DNA of 7,752 bases, from positions 1 through 7,752 of the forward strand of contig JAISBX010000049.1 in assembly GCA_031265965.1 (NCBI GenBank). The letters are read 5' to 3'. The notes under the pieces are model-generated. The model was not told the origin of the DNA and made no database searches. It was given only the letters and a program-made list of their open reading frames with translations. Below are positions 1 to 4,142 of this stretch, one piece after another. Made by a program: the position numbers and the translations under genes. Position 1 is the stretch's first letter. The number at the start of each line of letters is the position of its first letter. The DNA is from Oscillospiraceae bacterium (lineage in GTDB: Bacteria > Bacillota_A > Clostridia > Oscillospirales > Oscillospiraceae).

Positions 1-47
1 AACACTCGCGATTGTTTCATTGCCTTTTTGTATTGTCTCTCGCTCAT
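1..47 (-). CDS. Partial divergent small ORF, start only, unknown function
   Basis: On the - strand an open frame runs from an ATG at 47-45 off the left edge of the window, with 15 residues visible (MSERQYKKAMKQSRV), basic and polar. The start is chosen because GGAG (60-57) lies 9 bases upstream of it. The same frame is also open to ATG codons at 62, 71 and 98, but the one at 98 overlaps the palindrome at 97-112 and has no good ribosome binding site. The gene would be divergent from the + strand cassette and share its intergenic control region. Too little is visible to name a family. A short DNA-binding regulator of the cassette would fit the layout, but that is guesswork. The frame could also be open by chance. 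Confidence 0.35.
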   Translation of the reverse strand, partial: MSERQYKKAMKQSRV

Positions 48-96
48 CCTTATCGTCTCCATACGGGACATTTTACCACGATAATTTTTACGAGAC

Positions 97-112
97 ATTA
101 TCACTTGATAAT
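97..112. promoter_or_regulatory. Palindromic operator-like site between divergent genes
   Basis: The sequence ATTATCACTTGATAAT has two perfect 7-base arms (97-103 and 106-112) around a 2-base centre. It lies 20 bp upstream of the -35 box of the + strand promoter and upstream of the probable divergent start at 47. A two-fold symmetric site of this size in a divergent gap is typical of an operator bound by a dimeric helix-turn-helix protein. No regulator is visible in the window unless the truncated divergent gene encodes one. Confidence 0.45.
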
Positions 113-132
113 AACAGAAGCGTGAAAAAAGC

Positions 133-161
133 TTGACAGGCAAGTTGACTTGTGCTATCCT
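133..161 (+). promoter_or_regulatory. Strong extended -10 sigma70-type promoter
   Basis: A perfect -35 box TTGACA (133-138) is followed after exactly 17 bases by TATCCT (156-161), preceded by the TGn extended -10 element (TGC at 153-155). Transcription would begin near 168, giving a leader of about 40 bases before the ATG at 208. Because the TTG at 133 is the -35 box itself, an in-frame start there can be ruled out for the gene downstream. A second TTGAC (145-149) partly repeats the -35 sequence but has no matching -10 box. Confidence 0.75.
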
Positions 162-171
162 CATTAATATT

Positions 172-198
172 AAGGAGCGGATTTTACCAAAGGAGCGG
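172..198 (+). promoter_or_regulatory. Tandem Shine-Dalgarno-like sequences in the leader
   Basis: The 9-mer AAGGAGCGG occurs twice in the short leader, at 172-180 and 190-198, with an 18-base period. The second copy (AGGAG 191-195) is 12 bases before the ATG at 208, slightly long but usable. The first copy has no standard start codon at a suitable distance; the ATT at 181 is only three bases beyond its AAGGAG core. It may be a standby ribosome site or a chance duplication. Confidence 0.5.
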
Positions 199-207
199 CT
201 TTTTATT

Positions 208-1020
208 ATGGGTATGATAATAGCTATGGTAGTCATTACCGTTGTAGGCGGCGTGGGGTATGGAATATATCTGATTATCAATAACGTTTACCATGGCGGG
301 GCGCATGACAAAAATAAAGGGGAGCAGCTAAGGATTGCAGGTGAGATAAATAGTCTTGTCACAAAGTATGACCCCTCAATAAAAACAGACCACCTTAAAA
401 CTACTAGCTCTTCTCTCAACAAAAGTCCACCTGACAATCTTATGCAACTCCTCTATAAGGTTCCTAGTACATGGTCTCAAAATTTTTTTGATTATTGGTT
501 ATTTGGACGCCCAGCGGGTAAATATCGTAGCGGAGAAGAAGAATTTAACCCGACTGCTTCTGAAAACAAATGGATCGACGAGGATATAGAAAAATTCTAT
601 GAATTAAAGAGCGCGTATGTACAATACGGTCAAATGGCTTCTTATCATATTGGGAAATATATTAGCGGTAAAGGTAATGCGACTTTCAAATCAGCTGTGG
701 CGCGAAGTGGCATATCTGGATATTCAACACAGGCAAAACAGGAGTTAGCGGCGGCGCAAGCTAAGAAAGACAGAAACGCAATCATTAAAGGCGCGGTTGT
801 AGGCGGTGTCGTTGGCGGTCAAGCGGGAGCGGTTGTCGGTGCAATGGCGGCTAAGGCAAGCAATGACGCAAAAAACGGCGCAAGTCAATCAAGCGGCGGT
901 TCTGCCGCTAAGAGTATGGTAAAAGGCGCGGTTGTCGGTAGTATTGTAGGCGGTGACGCCGGCGCGGTGGTTGGCGCAATGGTTGCAAAGGAAAAGCATG
1001 ATAGCGAGAATAAGCAATAG
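208..1020 (+). CDS. Membrane-anchored protein with duplicated glycine-zipper C-terminus, unknown function
   Basis: Product of 270 residues that I cannot assign to a named family. Residues 2-27 form one hydrophobic, Gly-rich segment (MGMIIAMVVITVVGGVGYGI and on), probably an N-terminal membrane anchor rather than a cleaved signal, since no clear cleavage site follows. Residues 30-190 are polar with scattered aromatics, for example FFDYWLFG (93-100). The C-terminal part has two Gly/Ala/Val repeats of the KGAVVG...VVGAM type (about 194-216 and 239-261), separated by a Ser/Asn/Gly-rich linker. Gly every third or fourth residue is the hallmark of glycine-zipper segments, which pack as membrane helices or oligomers. 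ATG 208 is preferred over the TTG at 133, which is the promoter -35 box. The gene is A/T-richer than the - strand genes and is the first of a two-gene cassette with the HEPN-like gene. A membrane pore, scaffold or envelope protein are all possible roles. Confidence 0.8.
   Translation: MGMIIAMVVITVVGGVGYGIYLIINNVYHGGAHDKNKGEQLRIAGEINSLVTKYDPSIKTDHLKTTSSSLNKSPPDNLMQLLYKVPSTWSQNFFDYWLFGRPAGKYRSGEEEFNPTASENKWIDEDIEKFYELKSAYVQYGQMASYHIGKYISGKGNATFKSAVARSGISGYSTQAKQELAAAQAKKDRNAIIKGAVVGGVVGGQAGAVVGAMAAKASNDAKNGASQSSGGSAAKSMVKGAVVGSIVGGDAGAVVGAMVAKEKHDSENKQ
787..990 (+). repeat. Internal duplication encoding two glycine-zipper units
   Basis: Two 69-bp units (787-855 and 922-990) start 135 bp apart and keep the reading frame. 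The 23-residue products agree at 19 positions; the differences are G/S, V/I, Q/D and A/V. The DNA copies differ at many third positions, so the duplication is old and has been kept by selection on protein sequence rather than being a recent tandem copy. Confidence 0.8.
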
Positions 1021-1024
1021 CGAT

Positions 1025-1057
1025 TAAAGCGGCTGATATTGATAATCAGCCGCTTTA
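1025..1057 (+). terminator. Intercistronic hairpin, likely terminator or attenuator
   Basis: A perfect 13-bp stem (1025-1037 TAAAGCGGCTGAT with 1045-1057) encloses a 7-base loop, starting 5 bases after the stop codon of the glycine-zipper gene. The arms end in AAA and TTT, so it could terminate in both directions, but the trailing T-tract is short (TTTATT). It lies 21 bp before the ATG of the HEPN-like gene, so it probably lowers read-through into that gene or protects the upstream mRNA end. Confidence 0.6.
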
Positions 1058-1078
1058 TTAAAGGATAGAGGGGGCGCA

Positions 1079-1612
1079 ATGGCTAAGTTTTTCTATACCT
1101 TGCAAGAATACAAGCTAATAACCGAATGGGCGGATATTTTAGATTGGTTGCTTGCGCCTGACGGTTCGCGCTTTTCAAAAGAGCGCGGTTGGGGGAAGAC
1201 AAAAGATATTTCGCCAAAAGTCCGATTTATTAACCGTGCTAAAAAACAGCTTGGTATTTCAAAGGATAATTGGGAATGGGCTTCAAGGCCGAAGCTGAAT
1301 TTTGCCTTTGAAGAACGCGCCGGGCGGCGCGTTAGTATTGCACAAGGAGACACGCAAGCGGAAGATTTAGTTAGACATATCCGTAACGGCATAGCGCACG
1401 GGCAGACGGATATTAGAAATCAAAACGGCGAATTGTGGATTGAAATAAAGGACTTCAATAAAAGCGGGGATAAAACGGCTTACTTCTGGATTCCAATGCA
1501 GTTTATCAAAGACTTACATAAAATCTATCGTGAGGTTGAAAATTCACTTGCTAGCGGCGCAAGCGCGGCAAAGGCAAAGCCTAAGCGCACTAAGCAAGTA
1601 AAAGCGTCATAG
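1079..1612 (+). CDS. HEPN-domain-like protein with RNxxxH motif, putative ribonuclease
   Basis: Product of 177 residues. The motif VRHIRNGIAHG (residues 98-108) contains R102-N103-x3-H107, the Rx4-6H signature of HEPN-fold ribonucleases, placed as usual in the C-terminal half after a long helical region. It is followed by a beta-like segment (ELWIEIKDF, 118-126). The pattern recalls stand-alone HEPN proteins of plasmids and genomic islands; membership of a specific family is from memory and unconfirmed. The C-terminus (164-177) is an Ala/Lys-rich basic tail that could bind nucleic acid. If active, it would cut RNA in the cytoplasm, as HEPN toxins and abortive-infection effectors do. The start at 1079 follows a purine-rich GAGGGGG (1068-1074). 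It is co-directional with the membrane protein gene, 58 bp downstream and separated by a hairpin. No antitoxin-like nucleotidyltransferase (MNT) partner is present. An inactive RNA-binding HEPN protein is the main alternative. Confidence 0.7.
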   Translation: MAKFFYTLQEYKLITEWADILDWLLAPDGSRFSKERGWGKTKDISPKVRFINRAKKQLGISKDNWEWASRPKLNFAFEERAGRRVSIAQGDTQAEDLVRHIRNGIAHGQTDIRNQNGELWIEIKDFNKSGDKTAYFWIPMQFIKDLHKIYREVENSLASGASAAKAKPKRTKQVKAS

Positions 1613-1675
1613 TTCAACGACAACAGCAGCGTTTCGCCCTATGCTTTGGAAGCCATAGGACAGAATGACCATAGC
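1613..1675 (+). other. Convergent gap with imperfect hairpin and possible coding remnant
   Basis: This 63-bp gap separates two convergent genes. It holds an imperfect hairpin: CCTATGCTT (1638-1646) pairs with AAGC-ATAGG (1650-1659) around a 3-base loop, with C1654 bulged. No T-tract follows on either strand, so termination here is uncertain. In frame with the HEPN-like gene but after its TAG stop, the translation FNDNSSVSPYALEAI resembles the start of an S-layer homology (SLH) repeat, which may be a remnant of a disrupted gene or chance. Confidence 0.3.
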
Positions 1676-3232
1676 TTACAACCCCACTACCGTTACCGTC
1701 TTGGCGCCGACGGTCTCTTTTTCCATGTATAGCTTCTCGTCCCAGCCGGCGCCCGTGTCGCGGTCGAATATCGCCAGCCAGCCCTCGCGCGCGCCGTAGA
1801 CGTCCATGTACCGCAGCGTCTGCTCAACGCCCTGCGCGCGGGTGCGATCGCCGCGCCGCAGCTTCAGCTCTATCGGGTATTTCTCGCCTTTGTAGACAAT
1901 GCATAGATCGAGCCGGCCGCGCCCCGCCGCCATCTCGCGGACCAGCTGCCCGCCGCCGTTTATCACGCGCTGCAAGAATGCCATGAGTATCAAATGCGGC
2001 GCCGCCTCTTTGTAGTCGAACCGCCCCAGCCATATGTCGCTGTTCTCGCGCCAGAACTGCTGGAAGTCGCGCATGAGGAAATCCATGTCTATGCGCCCGC
2101 CGTTCATATAGCGCGGCAACTGGTAAGCGCCGTCGCCTTGCGCTATCGCCTGCTGGACGTCGCTGCTCAGCGCGCGGGCGATGACCTCGCCGTATATGGG
2201 GTTAGCGGGGCCGAGGCGCTCGTTGGTGTCGGTGATCAAACCCAAATCCACAACATATTGAAAGTCGTCTGACGCGCGGCCGGAAAAGACGTCGCCTAAT
2301 ATTATCGGCTCTATCACCCTGCGCACCCGATCTTCTTTCAGCCGCTCTAATAGGCTGTCTATGTGTGTGTCGCGGCGCAGGATGATTGTCTGGATGGCCG
2401 TTTCGGCCATTTCCGCAGTGACCGCGCGAGAATAGTCGCCGCCCAGTTGTTCCTCAACCACCTCGCGGGCTATGGCGTTGACAAGCCACGGCTGTCCCTG
2501 CGTCTGCTCATGGACCAATTCTATAGTGCCCGTCTCGAAAACCTGTCCTGTTTCATCAGTGTGCTGTTGATAAAGCGCGCGTATTTCGTCTGCCGTGAAG
2601 TTTTGCAGTGTCAGAGATTTCGCGACGATGTTGAACGGGCTCGCGGAGCCGAGCGTCTCGCTATCGGGGCGGACTCGCGCCTTGGAATCGCGTATGTTGC
2701 GCATTCCAACAAGCGCTATCGAGTGGACAAACGGATACCTGCTGCGGCTGTTGTAGCCGTCTCTCAGCTGGCGTAAAAACGTTATCAATGTCCCCTCGCT
2801 CAGGCAGTTGGCTTCGTCAAACAGTATCACCAGCGGTTTGTCCAGCCGCTTGCAAAACAGCATGAGCTCTGTGTTCAAGACATTTGTAAAATTCTCATAG
2901 TTTGCGTTTGCGGCAAATTCCGTGCCATGCGGGATATCTGATATTCGCAGCAAACCCTGTATTTTTCTCACGATCTCCGGTATGCCCTTTTCCGGGTCGT
3001 CAATGCCCTGTGCCATTTCGAGTGAGCAGTACAGGGCGTAATACCCGCCCAAATCGTTCAGCCGCTGCTCTAGGTCTCGCAGATACGTAGTCTTCCCGCT
3101 CTGGCGCGCGGCGTGGATGACAAAATACTGCTTCATTTCGATAAGCCGCTCAACCCCGCTAAGCCGGGACGCCGCTTCTATCATATAGTGCTCTGCCTTA
3201 TTACATGGGCCGGCTATATTAAAATACCGCAT
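1676..3232 (-). CDS. AAA+ ATPase fused to C-terminal PD-(D/E)XK nuclease-like domain
   Basis: Product of 518 residues. The start at 3232 (MRYFNIAGPC) is set by the strong AGGAGGG 8-9 bases upstream and by a promoter only some 30 bp away; longer starts would lie upstream of that promoter. The N-terminal ATPase has a Walker A variant AARQSGKTT (41-49, Ala replacing the first Gly), Walker B PLVILFDE (133-140, with D139 and E140) and a sensor-1-like strand SIALVGMRNIRD (171-182). A helical middle part follows. The C-terminal domain has RLDLCIVY (440-447, D442), YPIELKL (452-458, E455 and K457) and QTLRYMDVYG (471-480), matching the D-x(n)-ExK plus Q/Y order of PD-(D/E)XK nucleases. This resembles a widespread family of bacterial ATP-binding proteins that begin with a YFNxAGPC-type motif and whose role is not established. 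ATP-dependent action on DNA or a part in mobile-element or defence biology are possible. Confidence 0.85.
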   Translation of the reverse strand: MRYFNIAGPCNKAEHYMIEAASRLSGVERLIEMKQYFVIHAARQSGKTTYLRDLEQRLNDLGGYYALYCSLEMAQGIDDPEKGIPEIVRKIQGLLRISDIPHGTEFAANANYENFTNVLNTELMLFCKRLDKPLVILFDEANCLSEGTLITFLRQLRDGYNSRSRYPFVHSIALVGMRNIRDSKARVRPDSETLGSASPFNIVAKSLTLQNFTADEIRALYQQHTDETGQVFETGTIELVHEQTQGQPWLVNAIAREVVEEQLGGDYSRAVTAEMAETAIQTIILRRDTHIDSLLERLKEDRVRRVIEPIILGDVFSGRASDDFQYVVDLGLITDTNERLGPANPIYGEVIARALSSDVQQAIAQGDGAYQLPRYMNGGRIDMDFLMRDFQQFWRENSDIWLGRFDYKEAAPHLILMAFLQRVINGGGQLVREMAAGRGRLDLCIVYKGEKYPIELKLRRGDRTRAQGVEQTLRYMDVYGAREGWLAIFDRDTGAGWDEKLYMEKETVGAKTVTVVGL

Positions 3233-3260
3233 TATTACGCACCCTCCTGTCAGTGAGAAT

Positions 3261-3289
3261 ATTATTGCACATTTGCGGCTGGATTTCAA
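3261..3289 (-). promoter_or_regulatory. Sigma70-type promoter of the AAA+/nuclease gene
   Basis: On the - strand TTGAAA (3289-3284, one mismatch to consensus) is followed after exactly 17 bases by AATAAT (3266-3261, one mismatch), preceded by TGC, an extended -10 element. The start of transcription would be near 3254, leaving a very short leader of about 22 bases that contains the Shine-Dalgarno AGGAGGG (within 3241-3249). This places the gene under its own promoter, apart from the ruvX transcription unit upstream. Confidence 0.65.
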
Positions 3290-3439
3290 TGAAAATATAA
3301 CAGCGCCTGTAGGCAAGAAAAAGAGTTCGATTTTATCTGAAATAGCTGCCTTTCCATAAAATAATATTATGTAAACCAAAACCGCTCCGCTCCGACGCCC
3401 CGAAACCGCGTTTGCGCTGTGTGCGATTCTTATAAATGT

Positions 3440-3478
3440 CCGGTCTGAAAGCCGCTCGCGGCGAGACTTTCAGGCCGG
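3440..3478. other. Long stable hairpin
   Basis: CCGGTCTGAAAG (3440-3451) pairs with CTTTCAGGCCGG (3467-3478) over 12 bp with a single T-G wobble when transcribed. The loop contains a further CCG-CTCG-CGG mini-stem (3452-3461). Neither side has a proper T-tract, so it is not a textbook intrinsic terminator. It directly abuts the DnaA-box-like cluster, whose first 9-mer overlaps its last two bases. It may terminate the ruvX transcript, act as an RNA processing site, or be a cruciform DNA element. Confidence 0.6.
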
Positions 3479-3506
3479 TGGAAAACTCTGTGGAAAATGT
3501 GAATAA
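3477..3506 (-). promoter_or_regulatory. Cluster of three DnaA-box-like 9-mers
   Basis: Read on the - strand, three 9-mers lie head to tail: TTATTCACA (3506-3498), TTTTCCACA (3497-3489) and TTTTCCACC (3485-3477). The established DnaA-box consensus is TTATCCACA. The first two each differ from it at one position and the third at two. Same orientation and near-direct abutment are what DnaA arrays at bacterial origins look like. No dnaA, dnaN or other replication gene is in the window, so this could also be a DnaA-titrating or regulatory site. Confidence 0.45.
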
Positions 3507-3637
3507 CTATCTGTAGATGCGACGCGGCGTAAAAAATTATGTAAACCTGAGGCGCGCGATCTATCGTTTGAACGGCTCAAAACTTTGTCTAAAATGCAGA
3601 ATTTTTGCGTCCGGAAATGTGCGAAGCGGAGAAAATA

Positions 3638-3658
3638 TTTTCCATAGCTTTATCCATA
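3638..3658 (+). promoter_or_regulatory. Two more DnaA-box-like 9-mers
   Basis: TTTTCCATA (3638-3646) and TTATCCATA (3650-3658) lie 3 bases apart on the + strand, opposite in orientation to the cluster at 3477-3506. The second differs from TTATCCACA at one position. Inward-facing groups of boxes around an A/T-rich stretch would suit an origin, but short degenerate motifs in A/T-rich DNA arise easily by chance. Confidence 0.3.
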
Positions 3659-3709
3659 TACGGCCCGCTACACGGCAAAAATAAAAACTATACAGATTGT
3701 AATTGCCGC

Positions 3710-4114
3710 TCAGCGCGCACGGCGGTTCAAATACCCCTCAAGTATCAGCGAGGCCGCTACGGCGTCAACGACGCTCTTGCGTTTCTTGCCGCGCCTGTCG
3801 GCCTCGCTCAGTATGCGGTGCGCGGATACGGTGGTAAGGCGCTCGTCCCACAGCGCGACCTCAAGTCCCGTGGCGCCGCGGAGCATATCGGCGAATTCGG
3901 CGCTTTGAGCGGCGCGCGCGCCCTCCGTCCCGTCCATGTTCCTCGGGAAGCCGACGACTATGGCTGTTACGCCGCGAGTCTCGGCCTCCGCGGCTATTTT
4001 GCGCACCAACGCGCCGCGGTCGCGCTCGACGACCGTCCACGCGTCGCCGGCTATGCTGCCGGTCATATCGGATACGGCGACGCCGGTGCGGGCATCGCCG
4101 TAGTCTATGGCCAT
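3710..4114 (-). CDS. ruvX: RuvX/YqgF family protein, putative Holliday junction resolvase and pre-16S rRNA nuclease
   Basis: RNase H-like-fold protein of 134 residues from ATG 4114, complete in its key motifs: AIDYGDARTGVAVSD (2-16, acidic D4), VVGFPRNMDGTEG (53-65), LWDERLTT (88-95, E91) and KRKSVVDAVAASLIL (111-125, D117). Family members are implicated in 5' end maturation of 16S rRNA and have been proposed as Holliday junction resolvases; the protein acts in the cytoplasm. It is the last gene of the kinase-moeA-ruvX run. The start is uncertain. ATG 4114 has no ribosome binding site and begins inside the first beta strand, where relatives have residues before the equivalent of RIMAIDYG. The frame is open to the moeA stop codon. 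An ATC at 4129, 8 bases after a GAGGT core, would give a 139-residue product beginning with the family-like (M)NNRIMAIDYG. Confidence 0.93.
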   Translation of the reverse strand: MAIDYGDARTGVAVSDMTGSIAGDAWTVVERDRGALVRKIAAEAETRGVTAIVVGFPRNMDGTEGARAAQSAEFADMLRGATGLEVALWDERLTTVSAHRILSEADRRGKKRKSVVDAVAASLILEGYLNRRAR

Positions 4115-4134
4115 TATTCGGTTATTGATGGCTA

Positions 4135-4142
4135 ATCACCTC
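4135..4142 (-). promoter_or_regulatory. Perfect Shine-Dalgarno overlapping the moeA stop codon
   Basis: On the - strand GAGGTGAT (4142-4135) is complementary to the usual 3' end of 16S rRNA over 8 bases and contains the TGA stop of the moeA-family gene. From its GAGGT core there are 8 bases to an in-frame ATC (4129-4127), but 23 bases to the first ATG (4114). It points to coupled translation of ruvX from a position upstream of the standard ATG. Confidence 0.6.

Larger units (their letters stand above)
3366..3547. repeat. Spaced 12-bp direct repeat ATTATGTAAACC
   Basis: ATTATGTAAACC occurs at 3366-3377 and again at 3536-3547, 170 bp apart in the same orientation. The two copies bracket the hairpin and the main DnaA-box-like cluster. 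They could be binding sites for one protein, short duplicated target sequence, or chance in A/T-rich DNA. The interval between the copies shows no recognisable insertion sequence. Confidence 0.4.
3290..3709. other. Noncoding intergenic region, A/T-rich in parts, origin-like features
   Basis: About 420 bp between the promoter of the AAA+ gene and the ruvX stop codon carry no convincing gene. What is visible: a 12-bp direct repeat at 3366-3377 and 3536-3547, a hairpin at 3440-3478, DnaA-box-like 9-mers at 3477-3506 and 3638-3658, and A/T-rich stretches around 3531-3545 and 3672-3700. Downstream of ruvX on the - strand is a T-rich run (near 3690-3677) flanked by CGGCAA/TTGCCG arms 22 bases apart, too loose to call a terminator. 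Forward frames starting here are extensions of antisense shadows over ruvX. Confidence 0.6.

Noticed and set aside
133..207. N-terminal extension of the glycine-zipper gene from a TTG at 133
   Set aside because: The TTG is the -35 box of a near-consensus promoter whose transcript starts near 168, so the extension would not be transcribed. ATG 208 has a ribosome site and begins directly with the membrane segment.
1638..1659. Intrinsic terminator between the convergent genes
   Set aside because: The stem is short with a bulge, and no T-tract follows on either strand, so I record it only as a hairpin.
3233..3379. 49-residue N-terminal extension of the AAA+/nuclease gene
   Set aside because: A good promoter (3289-3261) and a strong AGGAGGG place the start at 3232, and the extension has no domain character. 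The family begins at the YFNxAGPC-type motif.
3605..4135. + strand open frame of 176 codons over ruvX
   Set aside because: It is antisense to a complete, conserved ruvX and arises from G/C-rich codon bias. No family character is seen.
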